Assembly (NCBI GenBank): GCA_023415145.1 | Contig: JAEZLW010000091.1 | Location: 1-52,562 of the forward strand | Length of the DNA stretch: 52,562 nucleotides | Direction of reading: 5' to 3' | Origin: Bacillota bacterium | GTDB lineage: Bacteria > Bacillota > Clostridia > Christensenellales > Aristaeellaceae | Shown: piece by piece, positions 1 to 8,233 of the stretch | Position numbering within the stretch: position 1 is the stretch's first letter | Layout of the letters: each line of letters starts with the position of its first letter | Made by a program: the position numbers and the translations under genes | Notes under the pieces: model-generated | The model's database searches: none | What the model saw: only the letters and a program-made list of their open reading frames with translations | What the model was told of the DNA's origin: nothing

Positions 1-693
1 TTCTACATCAAAGGGCTTGATCGTGGCTACATTGATCACCTTTGCATAGATGCCGTCTGTCTCCAGCGTCTTTGCAGCCTCAAGTGCCTGATAGACCATG
101 TAGCCAGTCGCAAAGATAACAACATCCTTGCCTTCGCGAAGGGTCTTGATCTTGCCAGGCTCGAAGGGCTCATCGGGATTTGTGACATCCGGCAAATCGT
201 TGCGGTTCACGCGAATGTAACAGGGGCCTGGTATCTCCGCCATCGCCTTGACGATCTTTGTGGTTTCAATGGCGTCTGCCGGGGAGAACACCGTCATATT
301 CGGCAATACACGCATGATGGTGATATCGTCAATAGACTGATGGGTCTTTCCGTCGCCAAAGTCAGACAGGCCGGCGGAAGAGCCGCAAATCTTGACATTC
401 AGGCGCGGAATGGCTACGGAGGAACGAATCTGATCGTAGGGACGGCCGGAAGCAAATACCGCAAAGGAGTTGGCAAAAGCCACATGTCCTGTCAGCGCGA
501 GGCCGGCGGCCACAGATATCATGTTTGCTTCCGCAATACCCATCTGAAAATAACGCTCCGGGAACTCGCTCTCAAACATGTTGGACATGGTGGATTTACC
601 AAGATCAGCCTCCAGAGCAACAACCTTGTTGCTTAAGCGGCCCAGTTCCAGCAATGCCTGACCATAAGCCATCCGCATATTCCCCATACTCAT
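1..693 (-). CDS. Transketolase C-terminal subunit (partial, cut by window edge)
   Basis: This is the second half of a two-subunit transketolase: the pyrimidine-binding and C-terminal domains that pair with the N subunit encoded just upstream. ATG at 693 follows the TAA of the N subunit by two bases, and its SD lies in the end of that gene. The frame stays open for 231 codons to base 1. Visible family features are an early LEADLGKST segment and the 'VATIKPFDVE' stretch of the C-terminal domain at the window edge. The 3' end lies outside the window. It is the last visible gene of the operon that starts near 7885. A paralogous full-length copy is at 44978. The substrate is not deducible; no kinase accompanies it. 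Confidence 0.9.
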   Translation of the reverse strand, partial: MSMGNMRMAYGQALLELGRLSNKVVALEADLGKSTMSNMFESEFPERYFQMGIAEANMISVAAGLALTGHVAFANSFAVFASGRPYDQIRSSVAIPRLNVKICGSSAGLSDFGDGKTHQSIDDITIMRVLPNMTVFSPADAIETTKIVKAMAEIPGPCYIRVNRNDLPDVTNPDEPFEPGKIKTLREGKDVVIFATGYMVYQALEAAKTLETDGIYAKVINVATIKPFDVE

Positions 694-695
694 TG

Positions 696-1538
696 TTACG
701 CCTCCTCCAGCATTTTCCTGACCAATTCCCTGGCCTGTGCGTACTCTTCCTGATTCATCGCAGCATTGTGATAGGCAGCCTTGCCCTCAGCGAAGGAAAA
801 CCCTTTGCCCTTGATTGTCTTTGCCAGGATGACGGTCGGCTGGCCCTTTACTGTTTTGGCTTGTTTAAAAGCGGTAAGGATCTGATTCATATCGTGGCCG
901 TCTATTTCGATGGTCTTCCAGCCGAATGCTTCCCACTTCATTTTGAGGTCAGGATTGGCAAGCACCTGATCAATGGCAGCGGTTGCTTGAACACCATTGA
1001 CGTCGACGATAGCACAGAGGTTATCCACCTTATAGGCGGCAGCTGCCATTGCAGCTTCCCAAATTTGTCCCTCCGCCTGTTCGCCATCACCGACGATGCA
1101 ATAGACGCGGGAGGATTTTCCTTCCAACTGAAGGCCCAATGCCATACCCAGGCTGATGGACAGCCCCTGTCCCAGCGAGCCTGTAACCGCTTCGATGCCG
1201 GGGGTATGATCCATATCCGGATGGCCTTGCAGCGTACCTTGCAGCGTTTTGACAAGCTTGAGCGCTTCGCGCTCTACATAGCCCAGTTCTACAAATGCGG
1301 CATATTGAGCCAGCACCGCATGGCCCTTGGAAAACACCAGAAGGTCGCGGCGGGGATCCTTGGGATCTTCAAAGACATTCATGACTTTGAAGTATAGGGC
1401 CGCAACAACATCCATAATGGAAGAACTGCCCCCCAGATGTCCCACCTTGCCCGGAGGAATCATATCAATGAGATTGCTCCTCAATTGCGCCGCACGCTTT
1501 TTCAGATCGCTGATTTCCTTTGCATTGAACTCCATCAT
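696..1538 (-). CDS. Transketolase N-terminal (thiamine diphosphate-binding) subunit
   Basis: This is the ThDP-pyrophosphate-binding half of a split transketolase, 280 aa, the usual size for stand-alone N subunits. Visible are GHLGGS (residues 33-38, normally GHPGG), KGH at 71-73, GHPDMD at 105-110, GSLGQGLS at 120-127, and the ThDP motif beginning GDG (150-152) and ending DVNG (179-182). The C subunit follows two bases downstream, so the two are translationally linked. Upstream lie a short-chain dehydrogenase and a TTT carboxylate transporter. Family knowledge: such pairs transfer two-carbon ketol units. Inference: with no kinase in the operon the ketose donor may be an unphosphorylated keto sugar acid. 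A paralogue with canonical GHPGG is at 44145. Confidence 0.92.
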   Translation of the reverse strand: MMEFNAKEISDLKKRAAQLRSNLIDMIPPGKVGHLGGSSSIMDVVAALYFKVMNVFEDPKDPRRDLLVFSKGHAVLAQYAAFVELGYVEREALKLVKTLQGTLQGHPDMDHTPGIEAVTGSLGQGLSISLGMALGLQLEGKSSRVYCIVGDGEQAEGQIWEAAMAAAAYKVDNLCAIVDVNGVQATAAIDQVLANPDLKMKWEAFGWKTIEIDGHDMNQILTAFKQAKTVKGQPTVILAKTIKGKGFSFAEGKAAYHNAAMNQEEYAQARELVRKMLEEA

Positions 1539-1568
1539 ACTATTCTCCTATCACTTTATCCAATCTGT

Positions 1569-2339
1569 TCAGTAGCAGGTCACACCGCCGTCGACCGGAA
1601 GTGAAACACCGTTGATGAAGGAAGCTTCCTCGCTTGCCAGGTACAAAGCCGCGTTGGCAACATCGGCGGAAGTAGCCAGCCGTCCAAGCGGCACTTCGCC
1701 CAGACGCTCTGCACGGCTCTGTGCACCCTTCATGGGATCTTGAAACAGTTGCTGAATGAAAGGCGTATCCACCGTGGATGGGTGTATGGAATTGCAGCGG
1801 ATGTTATCCTTGGCATAGCGGGAAGCAATCGCCTTGGTCAGCATGGTGATCGCACCCTTGGTTGCCGTATAGGCTTCCGTGGTGTACCTATGTCCGACAA
1901 GACCGCATACAGAGGACGTGTTGATGATCGCTCCGCCGCCTTGCCTGCGCATTACAGGAATGACGTACTTGCAGCCGAGGAAGGTGGACCCGGTGTTGAC
2001 CTTCATCATCGTCATCCACTCGTCAATGTTCATCTCCTCCACAGGCTTGCGAATATTGATTCCTGCGTTATTGACCAGCACGTCCACTCTGCCGGCATTT
2101 TTCAGGGCATAGTCTACGGCTTTTTTCCAGTCTTCTTCCAAGGTGACATCAGCGCTTTGGAACCAGGCCTCACCGCCTGCCGCAGTGAGCTCGGCAGCAA
2201 GAGCTTCACCCTTTTCGCGGGCATCTTCCAAATCCATGATCAGGACTTTGGCGCCATTTTCGCTCAGAAGCCTTGCCATCGCACTGCCAAGACCCCCGGC
2301 ACCGCCGGTAATGAGAATCATCTTGCCTTTTACATTCAT
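1569..2339 (-). CDS. Short-chain dehydrogenase/reductase (SDR)
   Basis: NAD(P)-dependent classical SDR, 256 aa. Visible are the cofactor motif TGGAGGLG at residues 11-18, an Asp at 36 after the second strand (favouring NAD over NADP), NNAG at 90-93, the catalytic Ser near 142-143, and the YxxxK pair Tyr157/Lys161. It is cytoplasmic with no signal peptide. It lies between tctA (upstream, about 120 bases) and the transketolase N subunit (30 bases downstream), so it is part of the sugar-acid operon. Members of this group include gluconate 5-dehydrogenases and 3-oxoacyl-ACP reductases; beside a sugar-acid-type transporter and transketolase, oxidation or reduction of an aldonate or polyol is the better guess. 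The exact substrate is unknown. Confidence 0.9.
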   Translation of the reverse strand: MNVKGKMILITGGAGGLGSAMARLLSENGAKVLIMDLEDAREKGEALAAELTAAGGEAWFQSADVTLEEDWKKAVDYALKNAGRVDVLVNNAGINIRKPVEEMNIDEWMTMMKVNTGSTFLGCKYVIPVMRRQGGGAIINTSSVCGLVGHRYTTEAYTATKGAITMLTKAIASRYAKDNIRCNSIHPSTVDTPFIQQLFQDPMKGAQSRAERLGEVPLGRLATSADVANAALYLASEEASFINGVSLPVDGGVTCY

Positions 2340-2460
2340 ACGTATTCTTCTTTCTTCACCATTATCTGATTGTGTTGAATCACGTCCAAGACAATCATGC
2401 CACAGTCTGACTGAACAAGCGATTCGTATTCAAATGCACGTTACTCTACGCTGCCTATGT

Positions 2461-3981
2461 CTATGTGCGTTCTTTCTTGCTCATGATTTCCATCCTCGTA
2501 GCCTTTATGGTTTTGATGGCACCGGAAACCAACGTGAGGATAACAACGGCAATCAGGATATCACCCACAGTTCGGGAAAGCAGCGGGATGATAGAGCCAT
2601 TGCCCAGAGACAGGGCCTGACGGAAGCTGGTATCAGCGGTACCGCCGAGAATCAGGCCCAGCGTGATAGGCGCCAACGGAATATTTGCCTTTCGCAGGAT
2701 ATAGCCGAGGACGCCGAAGGCCAGCATCAGCTTGACATCAAACAGGGTGGAACGGGATGCATACGCGCCGACAACCGTCAGTACCACGATGATGGGCATC
2801 AAGATCTTGCGGTTGACCTGCAGGATCTTGGTCATGGGCTTGGTCAGAAACAAAGCGATAATAAACATGATGACCGCAGCAATCACAAGGGTGAGGCCGA
2901 CAACGTACATGAAGCTGGGATCCTTCAAGGTCAGCATCGGGCCGGGCTGAATGCCATGCAGGTTCAGCGCAGCCAGGAACATCGCAGCCTGTGTGGAGCC
3001 CGGGATTGCCAGCGTCAGCATCGGAATCATTGCGCCGGGGATACATGCGTTGTTCGCGGTTTCGGAGCAGGAGACGCCTTCAAAGCTTCCTCTGCCAAAC
3101 AATTCTTTGGCTTTGCTTCTGGCCTTGCCGACGGAATAGGACAGCCAAGCCGCGATGTCCTCGCCGGCACCGGGGATTGCGCCGATAGCGCAGCCGATCA
3201 GGGTGGAGCGAAACACAGGCTTCATCAGGCTCTTAAACTCTTCCTTGTCAGGCAAGATGGTACCCATGCTTTCGCTGATCTTGATGGGTGTTCTATCCTG
3301 CAGTACGGTCAGCACTTCAGCGATACCAAATAAACCGATCAGCGCCGGAATCAAGGTAACACCGCTGGTGAGTTCAGGGATCCAGATAAAGCGGGCGCCA
3401 TTGTAGAGGCCGTCTACGCCGATCATCGCGAAGAAAAAGCCGATAAAGCCGCCGATCCAACCCTTCAGCGGAGTGCTGTCCACCGACAGGTTGCCGCAGA
3501 TGGTGATGCCGAACACCGACAGCAGGAACAGTTCCCACTTGCCAAACTTCAGCGCGATGTTGGAGATAAAGGGGGTCGCCAGCATCATGATGACACAGGA
3601 GAGCAAGGTGCCCAAGCAGGAAGCCAAAATGCCCCCGAAACGGGCTTTGCCGCCCTTGCCCTGCAGAGCGAGTGGATAGCCGTCCAGTGCAGTCGCCGCC
3701 GCGTTTGGCGTACCGGGAATATTGAGCATCACCGCAGAGAACAAACCGCCCGATACCGCGCCGACATAGGTACCCAGCATGAACGCGACTGCCGCGGATG
3801 TGGACATGCCGTAGGTAATATTGATCAGAAGCGCCAGCGCCATCGTGCCGGTGAGGCCGGGGATTGCGCCTACGATCAAGCCCAGCAGAACCGCGCCCGC
3901 AATAATCAGAAGATTCGCACCGCTCCACGCACTGCCAATGGCCTCACCAAAATAACCGAGTTGTGTTATGAACTCACTCAC
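2461..3981 (-). CDS. tctA: Tripartite tricarboxylate transporter, large permease TctA
   Basis: Large integral membrane subunit of a TTT-family secondary carboxylate transporter, 506 aa from a GTG at 3981. That start sits 9 bases after AAGGAGG and 13 bases after the tctB stop; an upstream ATG at 4041 would overlap tctB and is rejected. Visible family motifs are GAIPGLTGT near the N terminus, LNIPGTPNAAATALDGYPLA, a second IGAIPGAGEDIAAW repeat in the middle, and IPMLTLAIPGS. About twelve hydrophobic segments are present. The order tctC-tctB-tctA is canonical. It works with the periplasmic or exported TctC; the substrate is probably a di- or tricarboxylate or sugar acid. Confidence 0.95.
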   Translation of the reverse strand: MSEFITQLGYFGEAIGSAWSGANLLIIAGAVLLGLIVGAIPGLTGTMALALLINITYGMSTSAAVAFMLGTYVGAVSGGLFSAVMLNIPGTPNAAATALDGYPLALQGKGGKARFGGILASCLGTLLSCVIMMLATPFISNIALKFGKWELFLLSVFGITICGNLSVDSTPLKGWIGGFIGFFFAMIGVDGLYNGARFIWIPELTSGVTLIPALIGLFGIAEVLTVLQDRTPIKISESMGTILPDKEEFKSLMKPVFRSTLIGCAIGAIPGAGEDIAAWLSYSVGKARSKAKELFGRGSFEGVSCSETANNACIPGAMIPMLTLAIPGSTQAAMFLAALNLHGIQPGPMLTLKDPSFMYVVGLTLVIAAVIMFIIALFLTKPMTKILQVNRKILMPIIVVLTVVGAYASRSTLFDVKLMLAFGVLGYILRKANIPLAPITLGLILGGTADTSFRQALSLGNGSIIPLLSRTVGDILIAVVILTLVSGAIKTIKATRMEIMSKKERT

Positions 3982-3994
3982 TTGATTATCCTCC

Positions 3995-4504
3995 TTAGGG
4001 TAATGTAAGACCCAGGCCAAGTTTGAATGCATAAAAGACAATAACCGAAGTCATCATCGAGGTGATAAGCGCCATCAGCCATCCGGGAAGGATCCATGTT
4101 TTTTTGTAGGCCTTCAGATAGACAAAGGTGGCAAACAGATAGAGCGTGGTCGCAAAGACAAACGGAATATTGCCCAGCAGGACAAATATGTAGATAAACA
4201 TCAACGACAGCAGGATCAGAACACGCACCGTGTTTTCATTCTTAATGAACGCCATGATAAAGCTGCCGGTCATAACCTCTTTCAGCTCCGCAAAGCCGCC
4301 GGCATTAATCCCGATAAAAGCAAGAACCGCGCCGAGCCCCAGCAATACGAACCCGATGATCATCGGGAAAAACCCTGCGCCGTCTATGAATGATTTATAA
4401 AACTTCATACCCAGAGAGCTGATGATGATATAGATGCTGAATAAGACGAGAAGTGAGCCCAAGACCGTGTTCATGGCAGCATTTTTATTCTTTCGGTCAT
4501 CCAT
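3995..4504 (-). CDS. tctB: Tripartite tricarboxylate transporter, small permease TctB
   Basis: Small four-helix membrane subunit of the TTT transporter, 169 aa. ATG at 4504 is chosen because GGAAAGGAG lies just upstream; a longer reading to 4555 has no SD. Hydrophobic segments are visible around residues 15-35, 48-68, 82-120 and 140-165, the usual TctB pattern. TctB has little sequence signature of its own, so the call leans on topology and on its position between tctC and tctA. tctA starts 13 bases after its stop. Confidence 0.9.
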   Translation of the reverse strand: MDDRKNKNAAMNTVLGSLLVLFSIYIIISSLGMKFYKSFIDGAGFFPMIIGFVLLGLGAVLAFIGINAGGFAELKEVMTGSFIMAFIKNENTVRVLILLSLMFIYIFVLLGNIPFVFATTLYLFATFVYLKAYKKTWILPGWLMALITSMMTSVIVFYAFKLGLGLTLP

Positions 4505-4583
4505 TGCAGCCACTCCTTTCCTTGTTAAAGGAGAGCACCGACGTCTAGCCGACATTGACGATGCCCTTATGTTGTTCTGTTTA

Positions 4584-4616
4584 GATTACGCCTGCCTTAA
4601 GAAGACAGGCGTAATC
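4584..4616 (-). repeat. Intercistronic hairpin between tctC and tctB
   Basis: Inverted repeat with 15-base arms (4584-4598 and 4602-4616), one mismatch and a 3-base loop. On the transcribed minus strand no T-run follows, so it is unlikely to be a full terminator. It sits about 36 bases after the tctC stop in the 148-base gap before tctB. A likely role is protecting the upstream binding-protein part of the mRNA from 3' decay so that TctC is made in excess, as known for other binding-protein operons. Confidence 0.75.
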
Positions 4617-4652
4617 CTTTCAGAACAGTGCGTTGCAAATCTAGAGAAATGC

Positions 4653-5693
4653 CTATTTGAGAGTGGTTTTCACGGTTTCCCAGTCAAACTCAGAAAGGGT
4701 GGGGATGCCGTGATCAGCAGGATTGCCATCCGCCAAGCCTGCATTGAAAATCGTCCAGGAATAGCCGGAGATTGAGAAGGCCAGGAACTCGTCAGCCGCT
4801 TCGCCGGTCAGGCCAATGATGTTAAAGCCCTTGGAGGCGGCGAACTCCTTAATGGCATCGGTCGCAATCGCATGCTCAAAGGCTTTGGTCAGAGCATCAA
4901 CGATCTCCTGCGGAGTGTCGCGGGGGATCATTATGGGCCAGGTTTCGTTCAGATTCGGGATCATATCGGTGCCTGCGACCTCGGTGGTTACAGAGGGCGC
5001 GGTGATGCCGGCATTGGTGAACTCAAAGGGATTGGCACTGGTCACAAAGAGGGGAATCAGCTTGCCGGCGTTGATGTAGTCGATTACAGCAGACAAGGAG
5101 CTGGCGCCAGCCATTGCATCACCCGCGATAACAGCTACACCGGCATCATTGCAGGAACCGAACAGTGCGTAGTTCGGTGCAGGAACGCCCTTTGCGGCGC
5201 AGATTGCTTCAAACTGCGTGTGCGGGCCATTGCCAAATGCGCCGACGGCGAAGTTTGCGCCTGTTGCCAGATAGGCAAAGAGTTCATCGGTCGTTTTAAT
5301 GCCGGAATCAGGATTGGTGTATACGACTGCCGGACCAGAGTACGGATGGAAGGAAATCCAATCCTGCCAGCTGGAATCAGAGTAGCCGTATACAGGGAAG
5401 GATGCGAATCCGCCGGTGCCGGTTGCAAACAGCGTGTAGCCGTTATGCGCTTCAGCAAGAACATAGTCGCATGCTACAGAAGAGTTGGCGCCAGCCATGT
5501 TTACCACGTTGATGTTTTCGCCAAGAAATGCAGCCATTTCAGCAACGACAGGGCGTACTGCCGTGTCCGTACCGCCACCCGCGCCATAACCAACGTATAC
5601 GGTAGGCGTTCCGTTGGGCCATACTGCCGCCATTGCAGCCGTGCTTCCAAGCACGAGAGCCAGAGAGAGAACCAGGGCAAACAGTTTTTTCAT
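4653..5693 (-). CDS. tctC: Tripartite tricarboxylate transporter substrate-binding protein TctC
   Basis: Exported solute-binding protein of the TTT transporter, 346 aa. ATG 5693 follows AAGGAGG; the longer reading to 5732 is rejected. There is a clear signal peptide (MKKLFALVLSLALVLG...AAMA) cleaved near residue 22 with an AxA site and no lipobox cysteine. The Bug/TctC family signature is seen soon after: PTVYVGYGAGGGTD, the glycine-rich segment that caps the ligand carboxylate. It stops with TAG. It is preceded by the transaldolase gene and followed by a strong hairpin, then tctB and tctA. Ligand unknown; family ligands are citrate, aspartate, nicotinate, terephthalate and sugar acids. Paralogue at 40276. 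Confidence 0.94.
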   Translation of the reverse strand: MKKLFALVLSLALVLGSTAAMAAVWPNGTPTVYVGYGAGGGTDTAVRPVVAEMAAFLGENINVVNMAGANSSVACDYVLAEAHNGYTLFATGTGGFASFPVYGYSDSSWQDWISFHPYSGPAVVYTNPDSGIKTTDELFAYLATGANFAVGAFGNGPHTQFEAICAAKGVPAPNYALFGSCNDAGVAVIAGDAMAGASSLSAVIDYINAGKLIPLFVTSANPFEFTNAGITAPSVTTEVAGTDMIPNLNETWPIMIPRDTPQEIVDALTKAFEHAIATDAIKEFAASKGFNIIGLTGEAADEFLAFSISGYSWTIFNAGLADGNPADHGIPTLSEFDWETVKTTLK

Positions 5694-5718
5694 TGACAAG
5701 TCCTCCTTATATTTTTCA

Positions 5719-5739
5719 GCACGAACATTCAATTCATGC
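5719..5739 (-). repeat. Hairpin upstream of tctC ribosome binding site
   Basis: Arms GCACGAA (5719-5725) and TTCATGC (5733-5739) around a 7-base spacer; one G-U pair. It lies about 25 bases upstream of the tctC start, between it and the transaldolase stop at 5762. Together with the hairpin at 4584 it brackets tctC. Confidence 0.45.
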
Positions 5740-5761
5740 TAAAATTCCTCATTCGCGCAGC

Positions 5762-6790
5762 CTACAGCTCCAGTCCCTTCAGTGTATTCCAGCCGCACTG
5801 AACAAACTGATCCAGCGTACGGTTACAGGAGCCAAACGTTATGAAATCTTCGGGTTTCATACCGTCCGGTTCATATGCCTTCACAAATTCGGGCATATCC
5901 ATCAGGCGGGCTATGATTGCAGAATCCACTTCCTCATCAATATGTGAAATGAATTCGGTCTCGCTCAAAAGCGCTTTTGCGATAACAGGAGCAATGCTCA
6001 TAATCATTTTTGCACCTGCGAGCCGGGTGATATGATAACCACCGCGGGAGCCTGCCGGCATCAGTATACAGTCATATTTATTTTCCCTGAAGATACGATA
6101 TGCGCGCTTCATGGCCGCCGTACCTGCCCAAATGATGTCCGCCTCGGTTGCCTTCGCACGGGTATCTTGCATCACGTCGCGCAAATAATCATCCAGACGG
6201 CCTACCATGAGCACTGCGATACCTAAGGCCGGTTTGATACCGTTCTTCTTCGCACGCGCATGCCCTCGCTGCACCGCTTCGCCGACGGCCAATACCTGCG
6301 CGACCGTGAAGCTCACCGTCGCCGCGACACCAAGACCAATAGCCGCACATTCCTCAATTGCCTCGATGCCGGCATGGGTAGCGGGTATCTTGATGACCAC
6401 ATTATCGCCGCATGCGCCGTACTTCTTGGCGGCGGCGATGGTTGCTTCTACATCGCCGGGACGCGCCGGATTGGTCTGTGCGCAGCAATAGCCGCAATAG
6501 TCTCCCTTGGCACGGCTTGGACGTACCATGTTTGCCAAATAGGCCACCACCTGCGCCGTCCACGCTTCCGCCCTTAAGTCACCTTGTATGCCCGCTTCAA
6601 CGCCCGGAAGCACGGATTTCCAAAAATCCGGCTGCGCTTTCAGTGTGGAAGCAATCAGGAAGGGATTCGTTGTCAATCCGCATGCACCGTTTTCCAGTGC
6701 TTCATACAGCTCCGGTACAATGGCACTATCATGCCAGTAAACGGAAGGAGTTTCAGAAGACAGCCATTTCAGATAACGGTTTTCACTCAT
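5762..6790 (-). CDS. Transaldolase-family protein
   Basis: Schiff-base aldolase of the transaldolase family, 342 aa, class I TIM barrel. Visible are GLTTNPF at 38-44 (the usual TSNPT/TTNPS position), the Schiff-base lysine Lys134 in VVIKIPATHAG, and LGVAATVSFTVAQ downstream. It is about the size of classical transaldolase rather than the short fructose-6-phosphate aldolase type. ATG 6790 lies 14 bases after the dehydrogenase stop with AAGGAT upstream. It is followed by tctC. It transfers dihydroxyacetone-type three-carbon units in known members; whether it uses phosphorylated substrates here is open because the operon has no kinase. Confidence 0.88.
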   Translation of the reverse strand: MSENRYLKWLSSETPSVYWHDSAIVPELYEALENGACGLTTNPFLIASTLKAQPDFWKSVLPGVEAGIQGDLRAEAWTAQVVAYLANMVRPSRAKGDYCGYCCAQTNPARPGDVEATIAAAKKYGACGDNVVIKIPATHAGIEAIEECAAIGLGVAATVSFTVAQVLAVGEAVQRGHARAKKNGIKPALGIAVLMVGRLDDYLRDVMQDTRAKATEADIIWAGTAAMKRAYRIFRENKYDCILMPAGSRGGYHITRLAGAKMIMSIAPVIAKALLSETEFISHIDEEVDSAIIARLMDMPEFVKAYEPDGMKPEDFITFGSCNRTLDQFVQCGWNTLKGLEL

Positions 6791-6804
6791 GATATGCCAT
6801 ATCC

Positions 6805-7824
6805 TTACGCTTCATCTATTTTCATAAGTACCTTGTAATATTTCCCGCTGCCAACGTCCGCAAAAGCCTGTTCCCATGCGCGAAGCGGCAGCACCTGCGA
6901 AAGATACGGTTTCAGGCTGATGGTATCGACCAGGTCCAGCATTTTTCTCCAGCTCGACGGATTGGACCCGAAGCTGGTCAGAAGCCGAAGCTCCTTGTAC
7001 AGGGCACCATCCAGATCCACCGGAATGCACTTGCCGTATAATCCGACCTGAACTACGCGGCCTTGCCTAACCGAGAAACGGATGCAGTTTGCCAAAGAAG
7101 GGGCTGCGGCGGCGCATTCAAACGAAAGCGTAAAACCCGGCTCGCCCAGTTCTTCAAGCGCCTTACCGATTTCATCGGGTGATGTGGCTGTTTTGTCTGC
7201 TCCAAGGGACTTTGCCAATGCAAGGCGCTCAGAATCCGACGGGAGCCCCGACATAACTACACTTGCGCCTGCTTTCTTGCACAGCTGCATGCAAATTTGA
7301 CCCATCAGACCAGCCCCGCTGATCAATACGATATCGCTGCTTCGTACCTCGCCAATTTCAATTACCGCGCGAACGCAGCATGCCGCCGGTTCATATGCCG
7401 CCATTTCATCGGTGGGCGCTCCATTCACCTTGAAGCAACTGCGCGCAGGAACGACCATGTATTTGCACATTGCACCATTACGCCAGGAACCTATGGAACG
7501 CCGCTGGGAGCACATCATATCCAGCCCGGATTTGCAAAAGTCGCACTTTTGGCAGGTATAAGCGCACGCCAGAGAAACCACTGTGTCACCAACAGCGAAT
7601 CCCTCGGTTTCGCTGCCTGTCTTGGCAACCACTGCTACATACTCGTGTCCTAGCGTAACAGGAAGACTGTGAGGGTATTCATCGCGAATGATATGGATGT
7701 CTGTCCCGCAAATGCCAACCGTTTTGACTTCTAGCAAAAGCTCATCCTTTGCGGGAATCGGCTTGGCAACCTCACGCATGCCATAGCCCAAAGCCCCATC
7801 CGCAAACTTTACAATAGCCTTCAT
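6805..7824 (-). CDS. Zinc-dependent alcohol/polyol dehydrogenase (MDR family)
   Basis: Medium-chain dehydrogenase, 339 aa, first gene of the operon. Catalytic zinc ligands Cys39 (GICGTD), His60 and Glu61 (GHEY) are present, as are the four structural zinc cysteines Cys91, 94, 97 and 105, and the NAD-binding GAGLMG at 170-175. This places it with the threonine 3-dehydrogenase / sorbitol / L-idonate 5-dehydrogenase group. With the SDR downstream it resembles the IdnD-IdnO pairing of L-idonate use, but no gluconate kinase follows; transaldolase and transketolase do instead. The promoter and GTATAC operator are at 7867-7920, giving a leader of roughly 60 bases. Confidence 0.9.
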   Translation of the reverse strand: MKAIVKFADGALGYGMREVAKPIPAKDELLLEVKTVGICGTDIHIIRDEYPHSLPVTLGHEYVAVVAKTGSETEGFAVGDTVVSLACAYTCQKCDFCKSGLDMMCSQRRSIGSWRNGAMCKYMVVPARSCFKVNGAPTDEMAAYEPAACCVRAVIEIGEVRSSDIVLISGAGLMGQICMQLCKKAGASVVMSGLPSDSERLALAKSLGADKTATSPDEIGKALEELGEPGFTLSFECAAAAPSLANCIRFSVRQGRVVQVGLYGKCIPVDLDGALYKELRLLTSFGSNPSSWRKMLDLVDTISLKPYLSQVLPLRAWEQAFADVGSGKYYKVLMKIDEA

Positions 7825-7866
7825 TATTAAATACCTTCACTCACAATCATTAAAGTATTCAATTGT

Positions 7867-7880
7867 GTATACCAGTATAC
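7867..7880 (-). promoter_or_regulatory. Putative GntR-type operator, double GTATAC
   Basis: Two GTATAC hexamers (7867-7872 and 7875-7880) separated by two bases lie just downstream of the -10 box, at about +5 to +18 of the predicted transcript. GTATAC-centred palindromes are typical operators of FadR-type GntR regulators. Similar boxes surround the GntR gene at 34205 and the aldo/keto reductase promoter. Binding is inferred. Confidence 0.5.
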
Positions 7881-7891
7881 CGCTTGAAATT

Positions 7892-7920
7892 ACTTTAACA
7901 TGTATATTGCTTTTTGTCAA
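7892..7920 (-). promoter_or_regulatory. Sigma-A promoter of the first TTT/transketolase operon
   Basis: On the minus strand TTGACA (7915-7920) is followed by exactly 17 bases and TAAAGT (7892-7897). Transcription would start near 7885, upstream of the dehydrogenase gene at 7824, and the GTATAC operator would overlap the early transcribed region. Confidence 0.75.
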
Positions 7921-8233
7921 TAAAACATACACGGTTTTTGAGAAAATTATCTGAGATATCGCGATGACAGTTGCGGGGCAGCAGCATTTGTATGTGTACG
8001 CCTGCAAGATGGCCGGATATCCCCGCGGATTTGAACCATGGGAAAGGTCGCATCTGATGGCAGAAAAACTGCCATCAGATTGGTTGAGAATCGGATGGCA
8101 GAGGGTAGTTATATGGCTGCAATTGTTGATACAAGAGAGGGTGTTTCTCATACCAAATAAATGGAACAAGAATCAAGAGAGAGAGTAGATGCTTCATTGC
8201 TATGGTGTCCAAAGCAGGCTTTTCACCAAGATG
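7921..8233. other. Gene-poor spacer with a perfect 12-base inverted repeat
   Basis: No supportable gene. It contains a perfect inverted repeat, arms 8052-8063 and 8069-8080 with an A5 loop, and a further direct copy of GGATGGCAG at 8092-8100. No T-run follows on either strand, so it is not a convincing intrinsic terminator for the sugar permease gene ending at 8234. Short frames across this stretch on both strands run through the inverted repeat and look spurious. Confidence 0.5.

Noticed and set aside
2143..3333. Long open frames opposite tctA, and similar long antisense frames opposite tctA2, the GH29 gene and the GH95 gene
   Set aside because: Antisense shadows of well-supported genes, lacking SD and domain content.
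5281..5600. GTATAC hexamers inside tctC and other coding regions
   Set aside because: They arise from Val-Tyr codons and are expected by chance at this window size; only promoter-located clusters are used as evidence.
7964..8188. Plus-strand frame of 74 codons in the spacer
   Set aside because: Runs across the perfect inverted repeat, has no SD and no recognisable domain.
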